In this document: positions 27,790 through 40,312 of the stretch, in pieces
Layout: every line of letters begins with the position of its first letter
Numbering within the stretch: the first letter of the stretch is position 1
From: Opisthocomus hoazin
Taxonomy: Eukaryota; Chordata; Aves; Opisthocomiformes; Opisthocomidae
Length of the DNA stretch: 64,000 nt
Reading direction: 5' to 3'
Assembly: GCF_030867145.1 (NCBI RefSeq)
Contig: NC_134415.1
Span: 72,879,300-72,943,299 of the forward strand
Made by a program: the position numbers and the translations under genes
The notes under the pieces: model-generated
Told to the model about the DNA's origin: nothing
Seen by the model: the letters and a program-made list of their open reading frames with translations, nothing else
Databases searched by the model: none

Positions 27790-29250
27790 AAGCACAAGGA
27801 CCCTCCCGGCAATCAGGGCGCGATGAAAGTCCGTGATGGATTTCAGCTGATTTTCCAGGCACACCTTTCGCCCCCACCAGCCGCGCGTTCGCCGCTCGCC
27901 CGTGCGGCTTCAGCTGCGGGCTCCAGGCGCGCCGGTGGTTTCTCAGAGACGTGTTTCAGCGTCATGAAGCCGTGTCGCCCCGTAAATAACGCCGGCATTT
28001 TTACCCTCCGCTCCTGATGTTTTCACCGCTGGTCACCCCGACCTCAGAACCACCACGGCAGTACCAGGAGACGGGGACGGGAACTGCACCTGGAGCCCTC
28101 CCGACTGCTTTTCTGCCGGAGGAAAACTCTGCTTCGCCTTCCCCCCCCGGTTTCTGACGCCCGTTACCGGCTGCGCTCCCCCCGCAGCACCCGGGGCAGG
28201 GCGGGCTCCCCCACCGCAGGCCCGCGGCCGGACGCGGGACTTCGCGTCCCCCGCAGCAGCTGCTTCGCCTCCCCCCTCCCGGGCACCGGGGCTGCGCGGC
28301 CTCCGCCGGGACCGCTCCCCGGACCCCCCCCCCCCCCCCGCCGCCCGCTGCCGGGGTCCCGCGCCTCACCTGGACGCTCCGCTCCGCCGGGGCCGGCAGC
28401 GCTCCCGTTCACAGGAGCGGGACGCGGCCCCGCCCGCCCGCCCGCCTGCCTTCACCCTTACCGGGCGCCGGCGGTGCCGCTCCGTCTCTGCCCTCGGGCC
28501 GCGCCGCGGCGGGAGGCGGCGGGATGCCGCACCCGCCCCGCGGCCGCGCCGCCCTTCCGCCGGCCCGCCCGGCCCCGCCGCCCGGCCCGGCCCGTCGGGG
28601 AGCACCGCCGGGGGCTGCCGAGCCCGGAGGGGCGCGGCCGGCAGCCTGAGCCGGCCCTCGGCGCTGGCACGGGGCACCGCTCCTGAAACACCGAGCGTGG
28701 GCCGGCCCGGTCCCCTTCCCCCTCCCCGCCGCTTGCCTCTGCAGCCGGGAGAGGGGACCCGGCCGGCGACCCCCCCCACCTCCGTGACACGTGGAGGGCC
28801 GTGTGCCTCCTGAGGGTCCCTGTCCGCCCGTGGCCCGTCCCTCTGCAAACTGGCGAGGAGGGCAGGTCGCGGTGCCCGGTCACCCAAACGCGGCAGGGAA
28901 GTGCAGAGCTCTCACCTGGAGCCCTGCTCGTTTCGGTCTCAGCTCTTCGCCTTAGCGCGGAGGTTTTGGCTGCAGCCTCTCGAACTGCCCCAGCAAGGCG
29001 ACACGGGACATCCGTGTCGCCTGACAAGTCCTGGAGTGAAGACAAGGCCAAAAGCTGGCAGCCGGGTGTAGCCGTGTGCGTGTGCCCCTTCTTGGCAGCG
29101 AGCTGGATGGTGCGGCGCGGGCAGAGGCCATGGCGCGGCTGCACGCGCCTGTTGGAAGGCTTCTGGCCCCCGGGACATCCCGTGACGCACGGCCTTGAAA
29201 TAATCCAACCCGGGCCTGAAATCAGCAGTCTTTGCATTTTGCCGCTTAAA
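27790..29250 (-). promoter_or_regulatory. Strong CpG island, likely promoter of a minus-strand gene
   Basis: About 1.4 kb of very GC-rich, CpG-dense DNA is densest at 28130-28700, with stacked GGCGG and CCGCCC boxes and a C homopolymer at 28325-28339. Three strong splice-donor strings face left on the minus strand: CCAG|GTGAGG (exon end 28370), CCCG|GTAAGG (exon end 28462) and CCAG|GTGAGA (exon end 28916). This is the pattern of a CpG-island promoter with alternative untranslated first exons. In mammals SERINC1 lies head to head with PKIB, which has long 5' introns, so a PKIB promoter is a reasonable guess. No PKIB coding exon was found in the window. Long frames on both strands here are GC artefacts. 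Confidence 0.65.
28325..28339. repeat. C homopolymer in the CpG island
   Basis: About fifteen C residues are flanked by GC-rich promoter sequence. The G-rich minus strand could form a G-quadruplex close to the proposed first-exon donor at 28370. It is also a place where sequencing length errors are likely. Confidence 0.7.
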
Positions 29251-29259
29251 ATGTTGCCC

Positions 29260-32200
29260 TGTGAAGAACACTGCAAGTTCCCTGTCTGAGTTGTGGTGTT
29301 GCTTCAGTGGAGGCACAGAAGTTGACACCTGGCATCTAAAAGTGTATCACGGCACAGCCACGCTCCCCACAGCTGGATGCGTAGGACCGCATCATACCAA
29401 ACTGGCTTTGAAAGCTTTTTAAAAGATCTAGAAATTTCAGGCACTGATTTTTAATCCTTTTTTTTTCTTTTTAATATTGTACCAAAAAGACTCTTCTACT
29501 GAAATCCCTCTAAACTGTTTTGAAAAGCTCACTACAGGCAGCCCGTATTTACCCCGGCATTGCCCCAGACCCAGTCACAGCCGCGTGAGAAGGGAACGGG
29601 CACAGAGGTTTCCCATTTACACCTGACATTCTGAGAACTGGACCGATTCAGCTAAAGATGGGTATCATCATACCTGGGTTTTTCAGTGCTTACACTGCAA
29701 ACTGTGTCCAGCTTTTCGTCAGTTATTTATGATAACAAAGAAAGGGAGCCAGGGCGTTAAAATTTTGTTCTATTTCGAAGCTGAAGTCGGCATTCCTGAA
29801 CATAAAATCCCTTGGTCTTTCTTTTTACATTTTTCTGGTGTGACCTAGAATTCTTGGGATCTATTGTTCAGACTACTTAAGCCATAGTATTACAGTAATC
29901 CAATTTACAATGGGAACTTTAAATACCTACTAACTCAGGTGATAGCTTCGAATTGGTTGATTATCTTGCATTTTTATTAGATCTTTCTCAATGTCGTCTC
30001 AAAGTATGAGAGCTCTAGTTTGGAGTCATTCCACTACTCGCTCTGAAATATTTTTCTTCAATAATTAGTGTCTTTGTAATTTATTTCATTATTAGAGGCA
30101 GATGGTTTGATTTCTCAAAAAGCCCCTTACGACTACTATTTTTAACTTAATGATGAAAATAAATAGCAGATATCTCTCATTTTCTGGGTTATAAGACAAG
30201 TTACTTTCCCGTAAAGCTAGTGTTCATGCTATAGATTTACATTCAGCAGCTCATTTTTCCTGCAGAAAATGGAAGTCAGGGTGGTGATCACCTACCGTGC
30301 TTCATTTGTGTGAGGGCACAGGAGGAAAGAACAATACACCCAACCACCATATCTATTGCCACGGCAGACACTAGTGCCGAAATGCAGCCCTGGACTTAGT
30401 CCTGCTAATACTGCGTGAAGACCTTGACATCTTTCTAGCCCATCGGGGTGTCTTCTGTGGGAAAACCCAGCCTGCGTCTTCCTTCGGGCCGGTGTAGTGG
30501 TGCTGTTTCTTCTGCGGCGGTACGCGACGCTGCCCGCCTTTCCTCATGCCACCCGTGCCTGCTGCACACAGGCAGGATTCCACGTGCGGTGTTCAGTACG
30601 GAGCACTTCAGACACCTACTGTAAACCAGCCCCAAACCGAACGCGTGGAAGAACTGTCAATGCCAGAAAGTGGGATGGTTACTGTACGGCAGGAAGTTCT
30701 TCTCCAGGGACGTGCATGGTCACGCTGTGGCACCGGGAGAAAAGTCCTTTCTGCAGACCTGTCACGAGTTACCTTAGCAATACTCGGTAGTGGAAAGCTG
30801 TTTCGAAGCAGCTGGCATTGACTTATTTTCTGCTGTGGGCATGCCTGGACAGAAACACGGAGCATCCCATGCAGTGCCACAACAGGGTTTCTCTTCCCTT
30901 TCTTTATCGTAAGCTGCTGTTTCTTTGATCTATTTTCATTTTTCCCTCTTTATGGCAAAATCAATGTCACTTGAAAAACACATTTTGTATCGGTAAGGCT
31001 TGCTGAGAAACTTCTGATGCTGTAGCTCTGTGCAGTTTCCATTTTTTTAGATATCTAGAGGATTAGGAAAAAAGCCTAGTGTACTTTAATAATATTCATA
31101 TGAAGCCTTTCTTTCTTTATACTATATTGTACGTATTGTTGGATGTTTCTGATAGAAAACAACACAAGATTAAACTCTAGAGAAGCTTCTAATGAAATTG
31201 ATTGTTATCACGGGAAACAACCCGTGAGGAAAATACCGTAGACGACTATTTTTGAATTCCAGCTGAGAAAGTTGTGAAGAAGATTGTGCCTAGAAGCTGG
31301 GGAATGAATTCAGTGGCCCAGATCCTTGCTAGTCCTGTGACCATGTTCCATGTTTCACCTAGCATCGAAATTTTTTAAGATAAATGGGATGTAAATAAAG
31401 TAAAAATTAAACAAAAGCAAAATGCAGACTTGCACAAAGCTCCTGCCAATGGCCCTTCCCTGAGCTGGGGGTAGACCTTTGCTGAGCTGGGTTTTCAGGG
31501 GAGCTGAGCAGCTACAGTACTGCAGGCAGAGTCTCGCCTCAGTAAAGGCTTCTGAACTCTTCTTCTAGAGACCTGGCTTTAGAAAGCTGACATTTTGCCC
31601 TCCTTAAAAAGCATCATCTTAAGAGACGCATAATAAGTGAATATTCCTTGAAAAAAAAATATTCTTAGAGGGCTATAACTAAGATGACAGAGCTAAATAG
31701 AAGAAGAGGCCTTATCTGAAGGTAAAAAGGCATTTTTCAAAAAGTGGAAGTTGTGTGCCAACAAGGGAGCTTGCATAGATATTACGCAGATCATAAACCC
31801 ACACAAACTGGGCTTAAATCTATAAACAAAGATTTCAAAGAACAACTTGCTAAAGGCAAGTATAAAAGTTACTAATACAGTCTTAGACCGCAAGAAATAG
31901 GAAGTTTTGCAGAGCTGAGAGATGATTTTGCAGTAGAAGGGTCACGAAACAGGCCATGGAAGAGGTGCTAACACAACGCTTCGTTGCAATGTTCACTACC
32001 AAAGAGCTTGGAGATGTTCATATCCGTACTCTTTCTTCACAAAAATCAGGTCTGAAGAGTTCTCTCACATTGAACGGTTGGAAGAAAAAAAAATAGCTCA
32101 GATAAGTAAAATGGATCATAAAACCAGCTGACCTAAGTCCTATTCACCCAGAAGTCCCTAGAGAGGCTGGATACTGAATAGCTGTTCCGCTAACTGAAGT

Positions 32201-35200
32201 GCAAACGTACCATACAAATAGGTTTTGAAGTCAGCCAAACACAAGGGACCAAATCTTGAAAAGGGCTCCAGAGGGTATTTGTATTTGAGGCAATCCACTT
32301 TAAAATATCCTAAAGAATAGTATCAGTTGGCATAGGAATAACTCTGAACTAATGGGGAAGCATCAACCTGCCTTTTGTGGAAGGAAGCCATGCCTCCTCC
32401 TCGCTGTCTGCCGAAGGCTCCACCAAGTTCCTTCATTTGTACATGATCTAGTCTACATGGGACTTTTAAATACCATTAATGCTTCTGTTAAGGTCTTTTA
32501 GGAAAGACCTATGAAGACCTTTATAAAGAAACTCAACTATCTTAAGATGAAAAGGCTTAATAACTACTTAAAGGCCCGTTAGGGGATAATGCAGAAAATG
32601 GTCCAGATGCAACTTCTGTCTCACAACACAAGAGGCACTGAATGAAACCCTCAGGCAGTGGGTTTGAAATGAATAAAAGGAAGTACTCGTTCCACACAGC
32701 ACATTATTAAATGACACTTTACCCACATCATCAGAGAATGATGTAGAAACAAAAATCATAAACGGGTAAAAAAGGTGCAAATTATACAAGAAACATCTAT
32801 CAGGTGCAATTAAACACAAAAATTTAGATTTCTGGTTCTTTATGTGTGCGAGGCCTCTAATAAATGACCGAAAGCAACAAGGCTCATGTCAGGCTACAGA
32901 AACAGAAAAGCAAGCACATCATCTGTGTCTCAGCTCCCTGCAGCTTTAACACCTGCAGTCTTCGTGCTTACTTGGGAAAAGCTCAGACTCTGGAGACATT
33001 CAAAAATCTTCTTGGGGAGAATGTTAGTTGAAAAAGGTGTTTCAGAAGGAATACTAGATTTTTTAATTTACTTATTTACCAGTATTTTCATTAAAACACT
33101 GACAGTATGAGCACAGCATGGAGCCCTTCCTACTTTACATAGCGCAGTTACTCTAAGTGGCAACATCTTTTTCTTGTTACCATCATACCTTCATGTTGAC
33201 CAAAACCGGGAGAGGACCTCTGACATATTTGCCTCCAGCAACCGGCTTCTAAATTAGTATGAAGCAAGAGTTAACTCCACAGGAGTTGAAAGCGAGTACG
33301 AAGCAAAAACCAAGCTTCTGATCCGTGAGATTACATGTATGCACCGAATGCATGCAAACTTCCACCACGTGCAAGCGTCCTGTCGTCTGTGATACGGCGT
33401 CAGGCTTCACATCTCGCTGCGACCTAGAGCAGAACTGACAGCTATACATGTGCTTTGAATTAAAACTCTCTAAGGAGTAGGGAGGCGATTACCTTGCCTA
33501 GAATCAGAAATGTCTACCCAGAGGATATGCAGCTGAAATGTGTGTTTGTATCAGAATGACAAAGCCAGGGATTGAACAGAGATGCTGCTTTTTGAGCCCA
33601 GAGTTGGCCCCGACAGTCTGCATGTGAGATGTGCCCTGCAGATATCCAGCTCTTGCCCCCTACCCTGCCTCACCTCCAGGCTCCCGCACGCATTCATAAA
33701 AGCATTAGAGCATTTATATAGCCCGGCTACAAAATTGTATTGAAACATAGATACGGATGGCAATTGTACAGCCGGTTGGCACTGTATGAATCACACCAGG
33801 CCTAGAATGAGTCTACATTAATTCCAAGTGTGTTATGTTTCCATTGCCAAACTAGCTCTCTTTTGATACTCCTATTGTGAGTTGCCTTCATTTAGATGAT
33901 CTTCTTTCTTTTTGCAATTTTTCTTTGCATCTATTAATGCCTTTGCCAGGTCTTTGTATACATAGCTAATTTCCAAAGCTTCCCTCATCCTGTTCTGTGT
34001 TTGATCTCCAGTTCTTCCAAAGGAATGCAAATAACGGCAATGAGAAATCCAGATAAAGAAAGAGGCATCTCTTGGGCTCGTTATTACAAACAAATCCTTA
34101 TTAGAAACAGAACCAAAAGAATCAGGAAAGGGTCCATTCCCACTGTAAAGTTGCTTTTTTGCATCCCAGAGATACACACAGGGGACTTGTGTCCTGCCAT
34201 TTTGGTCGTCCTCACTTCTTTCATATCAAAAGCACGCACCACCCTTTGATGCCTGTTCCTGCTTTCTAAGGGAAAGCGAGCTGTTCCCGCGTCACCTCCG
34301 CAGGGAACACCGACACACACGCAGCCTCACCAACAGCACACGCACCATGCCGTCAACAGCAGCCTTCTCTCCAAAGGACGGAGAAGAAGGAAGAGAAGTC
34401 AGGCTGGTGATACTGCCACTGATACTCGCTGCAATGGCTGGTGTGAAGAATGGCTTTATTCAGATGACGTGTTTGAGAGCGGCTACAAAACACTCATCAT
34501 CCAGGAGTCTGCATTTATCAAGTCAGACAAAACTTTGGTGAATCTGATACCTGTGGGGATTAAAAGGCAAAATACGTGCAACCCTGCATGCTGCAGCAGT
34601 TCCCGCAAAGTCACTGCATTGTTCTTTGATCCCTTCTACCAAAAATTACAAAAGCACTTTCAACAAATACAGTTGCTCACAAATCCCTGGAATAGCCTGC
34701 TGGCTAGAAAGTTCATTAGAAGTCACATTCAATTAACTAATGACTGTCATTGCCAGATGTGTGTATCCTGAGGTACAGTTTAATATGTCAGATGCAGCCC
34801 AAATGACAGGCTAAATGGTGATTAATGCTTAGCTGACTATTTCACAAAGCATCACACTAAGTAAAGGAATACTTCTGAAATAAACAGCCTACCCTGCGTA
34901 ACTTAAGCTAACTGGGGTGAAAAATATGAAGTCAGGGAAAAAAAAATTATGTCCGAAAAGCACAGATAATTGCAATGTGTTTGCAGTCATTCCCCAGGCT
35001 GTGTTTCCATGTTTCACCCAGCTGGGAAGGAAACATCTCCTTTTCAGATCAATAAATAGATAAACATTTAATTCAGAAGTGATAAACTGCAGCAGCAGAG
35101 CTCTAAGTCCATTCCCAAAAAGACAATGAAGGCAAGGCAGTGTCTCAGACATGACTTGCTGGGCTTCTGAAGAGAAGCAGCGTTGCGTACAGGCTCAGAA

Positions 35201-36390
35201 AACCCAAAATGTTGGTGTTCATGAGCCTTTCCAGAGCTTTGTGGAATGTCTTCCAGGCCTAACACACCTTACTGCGATGTTACAATGGAAATACAGGCAG
35301 CTGAGACTGTGTTTTCATTATACGAGTGCACTGGCAACAATACGGAGTTCAGGAGTTCCTCTGCCTCCCACACCTACTTCACAGACTGTCAATTTTAGCT
35401 CCATGAAATGGTGCATCATCTCCTCAGTTGTCTTGTACAATTGGCTGCAGGGTCATGCTGTAAACCGGAGCAGCAAACGGGGCGCAGGGTGGGCCACAGG
35501 CATTAATGAATATTGCCATATTAGTGAATATTGCCATTGGTATCATGAAAGCATGGTCTCCACTTGAGCTCTGCTGTACTGCAACCATCTACATGCGCTT
35601 AACTTAATTGTTGGGTGAGTCCTTAAGAACCGGGTTGACTATGCAGCGCTGTGCCTTGCCAGATGGACTGGGCTCAGACATTGCCCTTTGCTGGGGTGGA
35701 ATGTCCAGCTCATGCATTAGCATTTAAGGAGAAGACACTGGTTCATTTCATTGCACGGCTCTGAGTTCCTCGTGCAACGGAAGCAGTGCAGAAAAGTTGC
35801 CAGGCCACTACTTGTCTCCTAACAGTTGAGTTTTGCAGCATGAGGCACAGGAAAGGTGCAATGCAGGCACTGGAAAACTGCTGCCTGCTTGCTTTATAGC
35901 AGTGAGAAAAACAACACAAATTGCTTTTGTTTTGTGAAATAGTTTCTTAACACTCTTCGGTGTGCATGATTTCATGTTGTCTACTCAGTGACCCCAGGCC
36001 TTCTGCTGACAGAAATTATTGAGCAAGTTAGCTCAGTTGGAAGATTTACACAGTTCCTGATCTCCAGGGTGTCAGATTTTGGTCCAAATACACCTTCAAT
36101 GCATCGGTTCCTTTTACATTTATCTTTTTATTCGTTTTTCTTATTCTATAAGAATGGCACAAGGAAGTCAGAAGACATTTACTTGTATGGCTATCTGCAA
36201 GGTGTTTCTTTATGACTGAAGTCAATTCAACCCTCCAGAGCTGCTAACATTGGCTGCTGCAGTAATGTCACATCCTGCATGAATTCCTGGGGTGAACATT
36301 TTCACTTTTTCTGAGCTATCTGTCCTCTGCACACCATAGTAGTTAGACAAAAGAATCATATGGGATGAGGATACTAACCAGTCGTAGCTG
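29260..36390. other. 7-kb stretch without recognised genes
   Basis: There is mixed unique sequence downstream of the CpG island on the plus side. If the minus-strand promoter is real, this lies upstream of it. Short frames near 30.4-30.9 and 33.9-34.5 kb have no recognisable domains. A short direct repeat of 'gtgaatattgccat'-like units occurs near 35506-35538. Confidence 0.5.
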
Positions 36391-36397
36391 GAAATCA

Positions 36398-36808
36398 TAG
36401 GATCATAGAATGCTTTAGGTTGGAAGAGACCTTCAAAGGTCATCTGGTCCAACCCCTCTGCAATGAGCAGGGAAATCCTCAACCAGGTCAGGTTGCTCAG
36501 AGCCCCGTCCAACCTGACCTTGAATGGTTCCAGGGATGGGCATCTACCACCTCTCTGGGTACTTGGTCCAGTGTTTCACCACCCTCACTGTAAAAAAAAA
36601 AAAATCTTCCTTATATCCAGTCTAAATCTACCCTCTTCTAGTTTAAAACCATTACCCCTTGTCCTGTCACAACAGGCCCTGCTAAAAAGTTTGTCCCCAT
36701 CTTTCCTACAGGCCCCCTTTAAGCACTGAAAGGCCACAACAAGGCCTTCCTGGAGCCTCCTCTTCTCCAGGCCGAACAACCCCAACTCTCTCAGCCTTTC
36801 TTCATGTT
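36398..36808 (-). mobile_element. CR1 LINE 3' fragment
   Basis: The plus strand begins with 'ggatcatagaatgctttagg' followed by 'ttggaagagaccttcaaagg' and 'tcatctggtccaacccctc', the antisense CR1 3' terminus. It continues through 'caggaaatcctcaaccaggt'-like and 'ccttatatccag' blocks to 'ctccaggccgaacaacccca' and 'ctctctcagcctttcttcat'. The element is on the minus strand and about 410 bp long. An internal A run lies near 36592-36604. Confidence 0.9.
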
Positions 36809-37478
36809 AGGAAATTGTCCTACCAGGAGCAATCTTGTCAGATGTCCAGAATAAGCCCTAATTACTGAGGAAAGGCACTAAAAAGGCAAAGAACTGAGGA
36901 AAAAAAAAAAAAGTTGAATACAAAGAATAATCTCCAGTTTTCTCACTCCAAAATGGACGGGTTCACAGCATCCCTCTTCTCCCCTTCCATGTTTCGCTCT
37001 TCCAAGGGTGTTCAACCTGTCCCTCAAAGCTGGCCCTGTAAATCATGTGCCTGTCACACGCACACGTTGCTCAAACCACAGAGGGGCAAGCAGCAGCGGG
37101 ACATCCCTCCTGCCTGCGCGGGAAGCGCAGATGTGACACAGCACAAGACACAGCATACGCAGTCTGCCAGCAACCACAGCCAGCCAGGGCTCCTGGCATC
37201 AGGCTAACTCCACCAGCAGCAAGGACTTCTTGTATAGCATCAGATGGTGAGTCAGTTGCTAGAAATAAAGCCAGAAGAGTGCCTGATTCTTTCCTAAAAT
37301 CCCAAAATAACACATTCTTTTATTTCCTCATCGAATGACTGGACACTGTGTGTTGTCGTTCCGTTATGTTACAGGTACGCAGGCTACAGTGACGTCTCTG
37401 TCAGGTCTTACTTCTCATTCAGTTTATAATGTACTTGATACTTCTGTAGCTGCATTACAACATCATTCTATCCATTTT

Positions 37479-37481
<3 letters not shown>

Positions 37482-37516
<35 letters not shown>
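37482..37516. repeat. Poly-T tract (about 35 T)
   Basis: An uninterrupted run of about 35 T follows 'ccattttccc' and precedes 'gtccccaagc'. No CR1 tail would give this, because CR1 ends in an 8-bp repeat. It could be the A-tail of a minus-strand retrocopy whose body I cannot identify. It is a length-variable site. Confidence 0.85.
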
Positions 37517-37517
<1 letters not shown>

Positions 37518-40210
37518 TCCCCAAGCAAAGCAAGTAATAACTTCTCTTTCAGCTATAAATTCCCAGGGCTTTGCAGCACTGCTCTTTTCAGAGTGCCAGT
37601 CCCAGCTAAACGAATGCCACGTTAAGGTACCCAGCTTACCTTTGTCATCTCCAAAAAGCCAGGTTCTTCCTCAGACTTTCGTTAAGTAGGGTGCACTCTT
37701 CAGTAAGTGCTGCATAAAGGAGCTGGAGCTCATAAAAGAATATAAAACAGCCTCTCAATGGCTGCAACAGCTAGAAGAGCAAACAAACCCTGAGATGCAT
37801 TAATGAGGAATGAAGCACAAATCAGCAGAGAGACAAAAGACAAGAGAAACAGCACTGTGGAGAATTATCTGCATATCATCTCAAGGTGATCAGAGAACTA
37901 AAATTATTACAGGCATACAAGCACATGACTATCTATTAATTTGGCATTAGCTGTCATTTTAATTTGGTATCTGAGTAATCTGGTCTAAAAAGCTCCAAAT
38001 AAAGATGACACTTAATGCAAGTAATTTGGAATAAAAAAAATCTCAGAGAATAGAATGGACTTGAATCTGAGTTCCCACTTCAGATGTGGAGATGATTAAG
38101 TCAGGGATGATGTAAGCAGCAATAAACTTCCACTGTGTCTTTGTGGGGGGTACTCATTTCATGGCTGGCTCAGAGAAGTTTCCAGGGACAGAGCACATGG
38201 ATACTGAAAAGCAGCAAAAAACAGTTCTGAAGAGGGGTGAAAGGACATTTTGTCTTAAAAAAGATGCCGAGAAAAGATGTTTCATGAAAGAACCTCTCAG
38301 AATGAATCAGCTCTTTGGAGTGCGTCAAGTTAGCTTTACAAAACAGACTGTTTCTGTGTATTCACCATTCAGAAACCTTCAGTGAATCAGTGAATTAATT
38401 TCTTTCGGGAAGTTTCTCAAAAGTGCCTCACCAATGTTACTGAAGAATTAATCTTTATAATTCAGCTGTCAAGCAGTGTGACTGATCACCTATAGTCTTA
38501 TTCTTGCTCCCTCATTAAATGGTCTCTGCTTTAAAAAGACTTTTTCCCCTAAAAAAAAAAATCCTCTCCTAGTCACAAAATTAATCTTAAATTTAAGCAG
38601 CCTTGAAGATCAAAGTTCTTAACTTTGTGTTTATTAGTCCCAGTCAGAATTATAGTTCTCTGAAAATAGTAGGAAAGCAAAAGTTTTGTTCCTTAGAAAA
38701 CTCAGGGAGGGAACGTAAGTAGGGCATAGACAATGGATTTGAAGATACAGGCTGATCCTCTCAAATAACCTTGTACAAGACTTTCTGGGCTTCTGTAAAA
38801 TGGGAATATTAATAATTCAGAAAATCATTAAGAGAATGATCACTGTGGATTTGGAGCTCCAAAACATTATACCAGGTAATGAGACCATAGGGGAAGAGAT
38901 GAAGGATGGACATATCTGAGATCTGATCAGCTCTGAGGCGGGCAGTTTGAGCAAGAATCTAGCCAACAGAAGGACCATCAGTGAACGGCTGGGAAGAGAG
39001 ATGTGCTTTTAGGAAGCAGAACTGAAATATTTCTCCCCTGATGGTAATTAAATTGTGGAATGTCCAACCAAATCTACCAAAGCAGTTGCAACAAAAAATC
39101 GTACTGAAATAAAAGTTGAATGTAGTCAGGTGCTACCAATTAGAAATTGTATCTTCGTCCAGAACCAATGAATGGGTGTATCTCCAATTTATTCACACAT
39201 TATTAGAAAGCCACAGCAGCACCTCTGTTTGCAGACTTTCCATGACTGTGAGAACAGCTGCAATCACTCACACAAAAGCTCGAAGATGACAGAAATGGTC
39301 CATGTGCTCTTTCCATAATTTAGACTTACTATGAAGTTCCTGCCACAACAATGTAGCAACAGTAAAGAGCTTGGTTATTGCAGAACATAAAATTTTCAAA
39401 TCATCACTGTGAAGACACACAGCCTGAGTTTTTTTCCACTCTCTTAATCCCTGAAAGATATGCTTCCTCTAATTGTCCAAATATTATTTCCTCTTCAGAC
39501 TTCCAGGCAACACAACAGAATGTGAACCTTTTCATTATTTTGCTCGTAAGCATTAACTGGATAACCAGATAATACTACAAATATCAGGAGCTGAAAGTAA
39601 AATATACAGTACCAAACATAAACATTAAAACCTAGGTGAACCTAGTTCAGGTTGGGTTGTTCCAATACAGATTTTTGTTGTAGGTGGTTCTCCTCCATAT
39701 TCATTACATTCTTATTTCGTCTAGGTTTTCTTTCCCTCCTAGATCACACAGTGCAAATTAAGGAGGCATTGCTGCCCTGAGGCTCCCTTCCACAAAATCC
39801 CTGTGAGGTGGTCACAGATGTGCCAGCGTAGGAGTACAAAGGATCTATAGTTTGCTCCCTTCTATTCATTCAGCAGCGCATGAAAGTTTCTGGGACTGAC
39901 CTTTTTCCTTTCCTGCAGTCAGCTTTAAAAACGCGTTTTCTGCTAAGGGCATATCGAGTCTTGACATGAGAATGCCAGAGTGAGCTGTGAAATGGTTCCC
40001 AGCCTCCTAAGCTTGACTGTCTGTTGCCCTTTCTTTAGAAAGACGTGCGTAAACACTTGTATAAACATGAGATTCCACAAGAATCAGCATTTATACTGCT
40101 TGAATATGAAAAGCTACTAAATGGAGAGCTAAGGATGTTACCTGGGGTCCAGAATGGTACTTGTCACTAGCTAAGTCAATAAGGATAAAAACATAACACC
40201 ATAGATTCAA

Positions 40211-40312
40211 TTTATATACATAAAATATATGTATATAAATATATTTTATATTTATATACATATGTTTTCATATAATATATGAATATATTTATCATTCATA
40301 TATTCATCATGG
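40211..40312. repeat. AT-rich microsatellite (TATA/ATAC type)
   Basis: About 100 bp are composed almost entirely of interrupted TATA, ATAC and ATTC units, for example 'atatatgtatataaatatat' and 'catataatatatgaatat'. Parts are self-complementary and could extrude as hairpins. Confidence 0.8.

Noticed and set aside
28366..29276. Minus-strand frames of 173 and 272 codons and plus-strand frame of 162 codons in the CpG island
   Set aside because: Composition is Arg/Gly/Pro/Ala-rich in all phases, as expected of GC-rich DNA lacking AT-rich stop codons. No domain is visible and both strands are equally open.
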